Positions 33,091-42,820 of a stretch of 64,000 bases of DNA are shown here, piece after piece. Both the position numbers and the translations under genes were made by a program. The stretch's first letter is position 1. The number at the start of each line of letters is the position of its first letter. The stretch spans positions 675,037-739,036 of the forward strand of contig MNCI01001077.1 in the NCBI GenBank assembly GCA_015680685.1, written 5' to 3'. The notes beneath the pieces are model-generated. The model saw only the letters and a program-made list of their open reading frames with translations. It had not been told where the DNA came from and made no database searches. This stretch comes from Gnetum montanum. Lineage: Eukaryota > Streptophyta > Gnetopsida > Gnetales > Gnetaceae.

Positions 33091-34039
33091 TCATCTTCGA
33101 CTCCTCACTCCACAGCCACATTCATTCATCAAAATTGTTGCATCCCTCATCAGCATCGTCAACATTCGCATTCAATGCTCAGAATCGCCCCAATATTTTT
33201 GTTCACCTGCAGCTGTTTAAATCTAAACTCATTAATTCACTCATGGTTTTCTTGTCTCTTTGGAGTTGTGTTTACAGGATGAAACTCGGAATTTCTCATA
33301 CGAGTGTGTGTCTCATCATTGGCAGCAAGATGAGGCAATGTCCATTCGTCCACCTGGCAAGACTAAATCAAACTGTTAACCCGCACATTTCCATTCCCCG
33401 AAAACCCACTATCTGTTTGCCAAACTATTGCACATTGCAAAACGTTACAGCAGTCGCAATACACAAAACACAATGTTCACGCATGAGTACAAGGACAAAT
33501 TTGAAAAAAAAACGGGACCCTTGGCACTTCCCATATAAGCCCCAGACGGGAAGGTATCGGTCTTGAAAATACGTACTCATGTGAAAAGCAGTCAAGAAAC
33601 ATCCTATCACATGGCTTTGGCTCTTCGCTAACAGTTTCCCCAAAGAAGGGAGCTGTTCCTCCAAAGAATGCAAAACATCACCCTGTGGCTTTGATAGTGA
33701 CAACCGGTTCTCTTGAAAAATCACAAAGAGCACTATTCTGCCAAAGGACGCACATCACATGCTTGGATTCTGAGTCTGCCAAAAGATGGCTATCGACAAG
33801 GACCGGCATGGTGCATCCCTGAACATCCCACTTCCCCAGTATGATCCCTTGGGTAGTCACTGATCCCCATGATCCCTTCCCTCCTACCAGTTACCAATCT
33901 CACACTTTCAATCCCATTCATCACTGAACACGGTACGATGATGTCTGGTCAAGTGGCAAGGGACAAAGCTTTTATCAAGTTGCTTGTGGTGTTTTGTGCT
34001 TCTTTGTCGACGCTTCTCGGGTCGATTCCTCCAAGCGTC
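33091..34039 (+). other. 3' untranslated region of element C, no gene seen
   Basis: It aligns in outline with 22561-23558 of element B. No convincing gene is present. Confidence 0.6.
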
Positions 34040-34055
34040 AACAAAGAGGGGCCAA
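34040..34055 (+). other. Polypurine tract of element C
   Basis: AACAAAGAGGGGCCAA lies immediately before the TG of the 3' LTR. Confidence 0.8.
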
Positions 34056-35244
34056 TGAAACACCACAAAAATCTTTGAGTTTAGCATTTGTCTGAAAAAA
34101 AGAAGATCCCCATGACCCACAGATGACTTTGGCTACATTTGAAGTCACACTGGGAAATTTTGAGAATCAAACACCTGGTTTTTACTAAGTGTTGTGCCAG
34201 CGTCTACGCCCAACGTCTACGCCCAGCGTCTATGCCCGATGCTCTGCATACATGTCTCACACACGCTCAGCAGGTGCAACAGGAGCAAGAATTGAAGCAA
34301 GTCGACGTTCAGCATCCATCAGCGGATACGCCCCGGCGTATATGCCAACATCCGCCCAGCGTCTATGCCCAACGTCTACGCCCAGCGTCTACGCCCAGTG
34401 TATACGCCAACCTGTTGAAGCGTATACGCCCAGCGTATACCATGTTTCTAAATTGTAAATGCCCGGTCTATATGCCACGTGTCTGCCAGTCTGCTTTTCC
34501 CGGTAACCCTACCCCTATAAATAGCCTAGTTTTCCGCATTTTTAAGGTTGGAAAAATTTTACTAGAGTAGACCCAGAGCAATTACGCTGCAGAAACCCCT
34601 TTACACTTACGCTTACACTGGAAGTCTTGTATGTCGAGCACAATCCGCGCTCCGCCTACCGTGCCAACTAGTTGCGTCCCTGCATCCACCGGGGCTCTAC
34701 GTCCGCCTTGTGTCCCTACACGATTGCATTAGACCGGTGCACAACATTTTGACTCTGTAATCCACTGTTTACGTTTGTTGCAAGTTCTTTTACAGTTTTA
34801 CGTTAATTTGGCCGACGCTTCGTTTACGCCTGTTTACGTTCACGCTCCGTTTGCGCCCGCATATGCCCATTGTTTACACCGTTTACGTTTGCTTATGCCC
34901 TACATCTATTTACATTGTTTACGCTGTCCACGCCTGTATACGCTTACGCTGTGCCTATATTTGTTTACGCTGTTTACGCCCTACTCTATTTACGTCCTTT
35001 ATGCTTACGCTCTGTCTATGCTTGTTTCACTGTTTACGCTCTGTTTACGCATAACCCAGCGTATAACACTTCGGTGGCGCTCGGGGAAACCCTTCTTTGA
35101 TCCGCGTGCAGACCACCCAAGGTACCCTACCTTCGTGCATTCCAGCACGCCCTCAGGCGAAGGTGGGATCTTCTGTGCTCACCCTACGATCCCGCGGTCT
35201 CTATTTCCCGTTCCAACCAGGGACCAACGATTTCAGGCGGTACA
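34056..35244 (+). repeat. 3' LTR of element C
   Basis: It starts TGAAACACCACAAAAATC and ends GGCGGTACA. The palindrome array lies at about 34320-34442 and the TATA box CTATAAATAG at 34515-34524. AAAGG, the right target-site copy, follows. Confidence 0.9.
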
Positions 35245-35249
35245 AAAGG

Positions 35250-35795
35250 CTTATTGTCTCATAGGATTCTAGAGGAACTGTCGAGGTGACCGATCTACAC
35301 CACACGAAGCATAAACAACCACAAAGGGTGTCGACTCTACGCTAATGCAAGTTGGGGTGTGGAAGGCATATGATACTACCGTAAGATGAGAAAATTAACT
35401 AGCGACTAGGTAAGTTTTGTGTCTCGTAGGATCCTAGAGTGACCGTCAAGGTGACCGATCTATACCACATGGAATGGGATACAGAACATAGGCAAGACAA
35501 CTGTAGGATGGGCAAGCTAGCTAGCAATTAGGCAGGCTTTATGTCTCGCAGGGCCCCGAAGGGACCATCTAGGTGACCGGTTTGCACCACATGAGATGGA
35601 GTGCAGCATGCATGCAAGACAACCATAGAATGAGCTAGTTAACTAGTGATCAGAGGCCTTGTGTTATGTAGGGCTTTGGGGGAACCATCGGGGTGACCGA
35701 TCTGCACCGCACAGAGCACAAACAACCACAAGAGGGTGTCACATCTACGTTCGTGTGTATCAAGGTGAAGAAGGTTCATAGAACTACTGTGACAC
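35250..35795 (-). repeat. Leader tandem repeats of A2
   Basis: About four copies of a 115-170 bp unit are present, each with a TGTCTCGTAGGATCC-type start, GACCGTCAAGGTGACCGATC, a CACCACAC word and AACAACCACAAAGGGTGTC. Starts are near 35246, 35410, 35528 and 35646. The unit lies between PBS and gag of the minus-strand element. One more copy is at 25211. Confidence 0.75.
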
Positions 35796-35814
35796 ATGGC
35801 AAAGGCACCAAAAG

Positions 35815-35833
35815 TCCCTACTTCTAGTGCCAA
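35815..35833 (-). other. Primer binding site of A2
   Basis: The minus strand reads TTGGCACTAGAAGTAGGGA, five bases after the end of the LTR at 35839. It differs from the B site at two places. It shows that the LTR at 35839-37615 acts as the 5' LTR of A2. Confidence 0.75.
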
Positions 35834-35838
35834 AAAAT

Positions 35839-37615
35839 TGTAGTAATCGAAAATGTTGGAGGCTAGAAGAACATCAGGGTCGACAGACATAACAGTTCCA
35901 ACCCCGTGCCCACGGCAGGGCAGTGCTAGGTGTGTGCAAACATGAGATGCCCTGAATGATCTTGTCGATCAGACAGGTACTTACATTGGCATCAATATAG
36001 CCTTTTGCAATATAAATTTTACGAATTGTGAAATAGTGCTTATAGGTAGATGCAGTAAGAAAAAAATGAAACTCTAAAAATGCAACAGTAATGTGAAATA
36101 ATCAATAAAGTAGAGATGCGATGGTAATAAGAAGTGATGCTGAACAAGAGAAACGTAAATGCGGTAGTAATATGAGATGGTGCTTGAAGGTAAATAAGAT
36201 AGAAAATAATACAAGAAAGCTAGATAGTAAATGAGAGGTGAAGTAAGATATGATTAGAAACATTCACCGCTTCAGAGCTACAAACTCGCTTGGTCAGGGT
36301 GGATACAATCAGTTGCACAGCGTGATGGAGTGCAGAAATCCAGAGAGTAACCAAGGCGTGTCGAGCAAAAAGAGCTATGTGCTTGGATGTGGACTTGGGT
36401 ACAAACAATGCAGGGTTGTACCAAGGTGGTAGAATGGAGATGGAACCCCATGCCAGATGAGAGAGACTCATTGTTTACAGTGTTAAATAGATAACTTTGA
36501 TGTTACAATGCTAGAGAGAGGAGAATTCTTTGTTCCAAAATTCCAAAGTTCCCACCCCTTGGAAGATTTTTGCTTTAAAAAGGATATGAACTCCTTTGAA
36601 ATTACCAACCTTTAAAAATTGTAGACATTTTTCATGCTTTTTGCTGAGCTATTTATAGGACCAAGGGCATGCAAAAGGGATGGTTTGAATGCTACATGCC
36701 TTGGGCCTTCGTTGTCTTGCTGGCACCACTCGTGCCATTTGTGACCATTGGACCTACAAGATAGTTGCGATGCGAAACTATGTGTAGTAAGTACAATCCT
36801 ACTATGTTGTAATTGTGCCATCAGCATCTAGAGATGTGTAACAATGGTCTGATTATGTGGAGTGCATTGATGTCACACAACCACCTGCATGTCTTGCTAT
36901 GCTTTGTGACGTAGCATGCTTGGTGTAGCATAGCATTTTATCACGTGTTCTACTATATGTCACATGCTTGCTATGCTATGCTACGCTATGTAGCATAGCT
37001 TAGTGTAGCAACTGGCCTTAGTCGTGAAAGCTTTGCAGATTTGCAAACCTTGTCTCTTGCGATGTAGGTCTTGCGAACTCCGTTGACTCCCCCTTTCAAA
37101 CTACCTTTTGTTTCTTTCATAGGATTGCTACGCCTTGCTGCACCATGTAGCTCAGCGTAGCATAGGAGCAGACATGGTCCACCACTTCCTAATGGAAAGG
37201 GACATCATTGCATAACTCGAAATCGGGCGAGGTGAGTGGGTACTGAAGTTGTTACCATGCTACGTTGCATGGCGTATCCTAGTGTAGGACTTCATTTCGC
37301 CATCATCTTTTGAAGTTTGCTATGCTACATAGCGTAGTAGGCTTCGTGACCTAGAAAACTTACTGAACTATTTTTTGCACATCCAGAATGCTGCTGCTGA
37401 CTCCGTGCATTACTTTTGAATAGGCCATCAACTAGGCGGGCTACATTGGTGGATAGGAGGGATGATGTGGAGCTTATCCATGTCCAAAGTAGAAAATCTA
37501 CCTAACTAGCTAGTCTGAACTCAGAATGTTCTTCTCCTAAAGAACTGCCATAGTGCTACATGGATTTCCATGCTTGGTGAAGCAAGAATGACCTCGCATT
37601 TTTTGGAGTGTTTCA
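35839..37615 (-). repeat. LTR shared by A1 (as 3' LTR) and A2 (as 5' LTR)
   Basis: On the minus strand it starts TGAAACACTCCAAAAAA and ends GATTACTACA. It aligns over its length with 52429-54120. It has a TATA box (minus CCTATAAATAGC, about 36649-36659). A region around 36890-37020 and 37120-37350 is rich in GCTATGCTACGC and TAGCATAGC words in both orientations. A PBS lies on its low-coordinate side and a polypurine tract on its high-coordinate side. Confidence 0.85.
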
Positions 37616-37631
37616 TTAATCCCTCTTTATC
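37616..37631 (-). other. Polypurine tract of A1
   Basis: On the minus strand GATAAAGAGGGATTAA lies immediately before the LTR start TGAAACA. About 45 bases further upstream is TTTGTCGACATCT, which resembles TTTGTCGACGCTTCTCGG before the tract in B and C. Confidence 0.75.
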
Positions 37632-38858
37632 GACGTCTAGAAGACAGGCTCGATAGATGTCGACAAAGAATACGAAATACCGCAGCAAGAAAAATGCTAA
37701 GGTTGTCACTCCATGACTATTGAGACGTTTCTTGGCTACACTTGAGAGTGTTGCATTGGTTTTACAGAGGTTAAGGCAGAGCGCAGAGATGATATTTAAC
37801 TGAGTCCCTTGTCGGAGTGCTCTGAGGGGCTTCTTTGCATTTTCATCTTTGGCTGGCGCTATTCTTCAACCTCTTGAAGGATAGGTGCTCCCTTCGTAGG
37901 ATGATTTACGTTACATTCATGAAGGGTTTTGACCTACCTATGTTCACCTTCCATATGGCGAGTTGTGTTACGCACGTGTTGGATTCTACACTCTAAAGTA
38001 GATGAGCTAGTCAAGGCACTCACTTCACCATGCTGTAGCAAGAGGTGTCTACGGAGGCATAGGTCTTGCTGGCTGCTAGCATTGTTGTTACTCTTGGGCA
38101 CCATTGCTTGTGTGAGATGCCCAAAGCTATAAGGCTAGCAGTGACCTTGGTAGTGCCGGCATGGAGGAGCTGGCCTCCAAGGTGTCGAGGATTCTTGTGG
38201 ATGCGAATGCACTAGAATCCCCGCCAAAGGCATGCATGCTCAGTTTTAGCTATGGGATTGGCTACCACATAGCTAAACATCACACAAGCTGAAACCTTGG
38301 TAGGGGAATGAAAAGAAACAATATTGTGGCTAGGCCACAATACTGCTGGCACTCCAGATGTGGGAACTAGCCTAGGAACTACTTTCAGGGCAGTGGGCCA
38401 TGGTGATAGTAGGTTTGAAGGGCCAATGTGATGTCACATGGTGTCTTCGAAGGATCAACATGATGCCAAGTGTGGTGGTGCCATGTATGTTCTAGACCAT
38501 GTTCTCATTGTGTCGTGAACTATATCCTAGAGCCACGACATCCCACCCACACGTTGGCATTATGCCCATTCATTCGACGTGCATCTGGTGATGGTGCCTG
38601 CTGAGGGTGCAACATGAACCCAATTTAAGGTCTTGGTAGACCATGTGCTGGTTCAAGGTCTTAGCAGACCACTGTGCTAGTTTAAGGTCCCAGCAGACCG
38701 TACATGCCAATTTTACGTCATAGCAGATGGTTGCTTCCAGTTCAACACCATAGTAGGAATTGCTTGATGCCACTACTTTATCATCATTGCAGAAGTTTCT
38801 TAGTGTTGTTGCCAGTTTATTGTCATAGCAGATGGTGCCTTTTGTTGCCATGGTGCTT
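37632..38858 (-). other. 3' untranslated region of A1 with TAAACT-type repeats
   Basis: Between the integrase stop and the polypurine tract. Around 38610-38830 a unit reading GGTTCAAGGTCTTAGCAGACC, or TAAACT with GCTGGGACC on the sense strand, recurs five to seven times. This is the counterpart of the post-integrase repeats of B and C. The remainder (37632-38600) shows no gene that I can support. Confidence 0.6.
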
Positions 38859-39864
38859 CAGACATAGTACAGTTTGAGATGCGAGTGATTCACTCGGTTG
38901 GTCAACTCATTGCTATCCATGTCCACCATCTTAAAGGCTCCATTTCCAAAGGCTTTGGTGACCACATAAGGACCTTCCGAATTGGTTGAGAATTTTCTCA
39001 CATGTTCATGGATGACCTTGAGGATGAGGTCTCCCTTCTACATTGGCTATCGATGCAGGTCTGCACAGTGCTTTTGCTATTGTTTGTTCTGATAGTGCTT
39101 GATGCGTCTCAATGTTTTAGGATCATCTAGAGTGAGGTTACCTACGACTCAAGAGGAAATACCACTTTAGATCCATAGACAAGACTATAAGGGGTCTTAA
39201 TTGTTGCAGTTTGGCATGTTGTTTGGTAGGCCCAGAGGACATAGAGTATTTGCTCGTGCCACCACCTCTTGCTGTTGTTAAGCATCTGCTTCAGCAAGTT
39301 AATGATGGACTTATTTGTAGCCTCAACTTGCCCATTCACCTATCGATAATAAAGGGAAGAAAATGATTATTTAATGCCTAGATTGATACAGAAGGTTCAG
39401 GTCTCCATACTGCTAAATTGTGGGCCATTGTTGGTCACAATAGTCATCGCAAGCCCAAACCTAGTTACTATGTTATCAAGGATGAAATGGCAGATTTGCT
39501 GGGATGTCATCTTCCTCAGGGGAATAGCCTCCACCCACTTGGTAAAATACTCCGTGGCAGTGATAATGAAGGTATGCCCTATGAAGGACTTAGGCGTGAT
39601 AGACCCTATGAGGTCTAGTCCCCATCATTGGAAGGGCCACGTGATTTGCATTGGGTGTAGGTCTATAGGTCCTACCTGTATGAGATTTGCATATCTTTGG
39701 CATGTGTTGCACATCTTGACTTTCGACAGGCAGTCATGTTCCATGTAGGGAAAATAGTACCCTAGGCATTTGATTTTTGCCACCATAGCCTTGGGTGCTA
39801 TGTGTTCACCGCACAGCCCTTCATGAATCTCATTAACTACCTTTTGTGCCTGCTCGCCACCCAT
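38859..39864 (-). pseudogene. Integrase of element A1
   Basis: On the minus strand the HHCC finger lies at about 39825-39690 (IHEGLCGEH, then CNTCQ). The catalytic core follows with DLIGSI (first Asp) and NGQVEATNK (Glu). The second acid is changed: TDNGPQF of B reads T-N-N-GPQF near 39435-39440, a GAC-to-AAC change. After TPYSLVYGSKVVFPLES and a stop, the C-terminal domain continues to 38859 with GDLILKVIHEHV, SEGPYVVTKAFGNGAFKM and NHSHLKLYYV, which is a GPY/F-type domain. Only A1 shows the full integrase. Several TAG codons interrupt it. Confidence 0.85.
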
Positions 39865-39926
39865 GCATGCCAGTAATATCCCATCATAGGATTATTGGCA
39901 CAGGGTATCATTTCCCATGATCACGC

Positions 39927-41000
39927 TTACGAATTGCATCTCTCTGGGCCAATGTCAATCCACTTGGGGGGTTCTCCATGTTGTAGATAAGCTTTAATGT
40001 TATCGTACCACTCCGGGGTATCTACAGCATCGATAGAGGCCACGTGTTCTACCTGAGTGATAGGCTCTATACATTTTGTGATCGCGGTTGGCAAGTTTGC
40101 CAAAGAATGTGATGGGATGTTTAACGCGAGGGTAGCTAGGGCATCTGCTATGGTGTTCTCATTACATGGCACATGTTTCACATCAATGGTTGTGAATTGC
40201 TTGAGTAGGATTTTTGCTAGGTCGCAGTATGGTTGTAGGTGTGTAGCCTTGTAGGTGTATACTTCGGTGACATGATTCACGACTAGTTGTGAATCTCCTC
40301 GAATTTCCAAATGTTTTATACTTAGCGCTAAGGCAATTAAGAGGTCTCTAAGTAGCCCCTCATATTCTTCCATGTTGTTGGTGCAAGGGAACATAAAAAA
40401 ATAAGCAGATGGATACATTTCCCTAGAGGGGAATGTGATCGTGGCAGCAGCGCTACCTCCTCGTATGGTTGAGGCATCGTCAAAATGGAAGGTAGCCACG
40501 AAATGGGATAGGACAATGGCAACATTGCTAACGTATTCATCTAGGAATTCTGGGTCTATGGTAGCCTGGTCGTCGACTGGCGAGGCCATAAGTTGGGTTG
40601 CTATAGCTTCACCCTTTGTCAACAATTGACTTACATAGCATAGGTCGAACTCCGCGGTTATTTCCTTCCATTGGGCTATCCTGCTACTTTCGTACAAGTT
40701 GCTAGTGATATTCTGAAGTATGTTACTTTTGCAAATGATGTTGGTTATGCTGCTGAATAGGTAATGCCGCCACTTTTTTACTGCATATACTAAGGCTAGG
40801 CAATTCCTCTCCACTTTTTTGTATTTTGCCTCGCATGCTACTAGTTTGTGGCTCAGGTAGTACACCGGTATCTCAGAACCATCGTCTCAATCTAACATAG
40901 CAGTGCCACTATGGATGTGTTAGAGGTGGTAAGGTATATGAAGAAAGGCTTGTCCTTTTGCGATGGGTGCACCGTTGGGAGCTGTGAGAGCTCCTTCTTC
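39927..41000 (-). pseudogene. RNase H plus archaeal-type RNase H of element A1
   Basis: A long open stretch of 312 codons (40865-39927) holds most of both domains. The Ty3 RNase H has YLSHKLVACEAKYKKVERNC and WRHYLFSSITNII. The aRNH has FHFDDASTIRGGSAAA, NNMEEYEGLLRDL and IRGDSQLVVNHVTEVY, so its acidic residues (D, E, D) are all kept, unlike in B. The C-terminal helix with HVPCNENTIADALATLAL follows. This double arrangement is the defining trait of the Tat lineage. The N-terminal end, with the usual DAS-type motif, is degraded between 40865 and 41000. Confidence 0.85.
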
Positions 41001-41878
41001 AGGTCATCAAAGGATTTTTGACACTAGGTTTTCCATTCAAAGTCATCTACTACCTCCTTGGACTTAACTGCTATGTCATCTATGTAATCGTTTAATGTTT
41101 CTAAGATGTAGTCACTGAAAATGTAGGTCATGGCTTGCTGGTAGGTTACTCTAGCATTCTTGAGTCTGAAAGGCATCATGGTATAGTAGAAGGTTCCTCA
41201 TGGAGTCATGAAGGTTGTTAACAACTGGTGCTCTGGGTTGATGCAGATTTGGTTGTATCCAGAGAAGCCATCTATGAAGGATAGCAAAGCATGACCAGCT
41301 GTGGTGTCGATGAGTTGATCAATTCTCGAGAGTGGGAAGTTGTCTTTGATTGTTGCCTTGTTCAAGTATCAAAAGTCTATAAAAATTCATATCCCTCCCA
41401 TTTTCTTTGAAACTACAACGATGTTGGATACCCACTCTAAATAATTGATTACTAGGATGAAACCTGCTTGGTATAACTTAGTGATTTCATCCCTCATGAC
41501 TAGTGTGATTTTTGGCTTAATTTTATGAGCTTTTTTCTTACTAGCCTTTACGTGTGGATCTAGGACGATGTTATGCCGAATCAACCATGGATCCAGACCC
41601 AACATGTTGTTGTATGACCATGCAAATACATTGATATGGTCCTGTAGAGTTTTAACTACGCCTTCATGTGTTTGTGTGTCTAGGAGGGAGCTGAGTCTTA
41701 ATGTCTTTACCTTCCCCTTTGATGTGGTCACGGGTATCTTGACAAGAGGATCCTCGGTTACATCCCTGACCTCTAAATCTAGGGCTTGGACTAGATGCCT
41801 GGGCCAATCTGGGAATGCTTCTAAGGTTGCTATAGTGTTAATCGTAGTCGACCCCCAGTTGATAATGTCGGGGTTCAA
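41001..41878 (-). pseudogene. Reverse transcriptase of element A1 with a thumb/connection deletion
   Basis: Starting at 41878 on the minus strand, the linker (PVTTSKGKVKTLRLSSLL) and the fingers (EWVSNIVVVSKKMGGI) are open, then stops occur. The palm continues with FIDGFSGYNQI (Asp kept), MMPFRLKNARVTYQQ and the YIDD box near 41075-41095. Directly after DDIAVKSK the sequence is at VVDDFEWKT and SFDDLKKELSQLPT. Compared with B, about 95 residues of thumb and connection are missing. The deletion is internal and the following RNase H is in place. Confidence 0.8.
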
Positions 41879-42035
41879 CTATCTTGCGAGCTTGCCCTAT
41901 GGCCCTGCTATCATTAAAGGCATGGAAATGGCACAATGGATTCCCATCTCTTACTTGACCTACCATCATAAGATGAAATCTTGGATAAGGATCATCATAG
42001 ATTGTGTGAAACGCAAATCTACAATGCAACACTGA

Positions 42036-42480
42036 GATGCAACTTGCTAAGCGAGGTGATTTAAAGATTGAAAGTTTGCTAGTTTAAGGTCATGGTGGAC
42101 CACCAAGGTGCAAGAGTGTAGAATTTCTAATGGAACGTGTGACTGTCGACATGAGAATTTCAAGCTGCTAGTTTAGTGTCATCTCAGACTACCATATTGC
42201 AACATGCAAAATCTTGATATGCAAAACAACAAAAAAAGGAAATTACGAATACGAGTATCAAACTACCAGTGTGAAAATTGAATCATGAAACTACTAGGAA
42301 ATGTGACACTACCTATGTGGAAGAGGATGAGGTGACTCTGGTGTAAGGATATGCTTAGTTTAATGTCATTGCGGACTACGAACGTAATGGGTCAAAACTA
42401 CTATTTTAGGGTCTTTTCGAACCCTGAGGAGTGCAACTATGCTAGGCTCATTAGTTTAAGGTGTTTTCAGACCCTTAATC
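42036..42480. repeat. Pre-RT repeats of A1
   Basis: Several copies of a word like TAGTTTAAGGTCATGGTGGACC and variants (GTTTAGTGTCATCTCAGAC, GTTTAAGGTGTTTTCAGACC) occur at intervals of 60-110 bp. On the sense strand of A1 the core is CCTTAAACTA. This occupies the position of the TAAACT units before RT in B and C. Confidence 0.6.
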
Positions 42481-42660
42481 GAAAATAAATATTATTATAT
42501 TTTTTCTTTATCTTCGGGAAGGCAAGTAGTTGGCTTGAAGTGTGTCAAGGCTTAAATGTTAATAGTGTTATGATGTCATGGCGAGCATGCTACGCTACAC
42601 GGTGCACTCCACATTAATCAGAGAGAGAAAGAGGTAAGTTTTTCCATCTTGCCCTTGCAG

Positions 42661-42673
42661 CTATAAATAGGGG
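42661..42673 (+). promoter_or_regulatory. TATA box of the antisense gene of A1
   Basis: CTATAAATAGGGG lies about 150 bp before the ATG at 42821. The distance is shorter than in B and C, but the order TATA, ATG, exon 1, intron 1 is the same. Confidence 0.7.
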
Positions 42674-42820
42674 TTAAACATGGGTAATTTCGTTGTTTCC
42701 ACCGTAAGAGCGCAGAACCCTCATCGTAGCATATGGTGAATTCGGAGTGCGAAGCAGTTGTGTTGATCGACTAGCAAGACGAATTTCTACAGTGAAGGTC
42801 ATAAATCTGCAAGGAGGGCC

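Larger units (their letters stand above)
25391..35244 (+). mobile_element. Element C: internally deleted relative of B
   Basis: Both LTRs, the PBS, the polypurine tract and a perfect 5-bp target duplication are present. Internally it keeps gag, the first three exons of the antisense gene with their promoter, and the first part of RT. The protease, exons 4-8 of the antisense gene, both RNase H domains and the integrase are missing. It is inserted in the leader of A2. It could not have made its own pol, so it either moved with help from a full copy or lost these parts after insertion. Confidence 0.9.

Noticed and set aside
37632-38600. Host gene between the A1 integrase and LTR
   Set aside because: Only short frames without recognisable motifs; the position is the element's 3' untranslated region.
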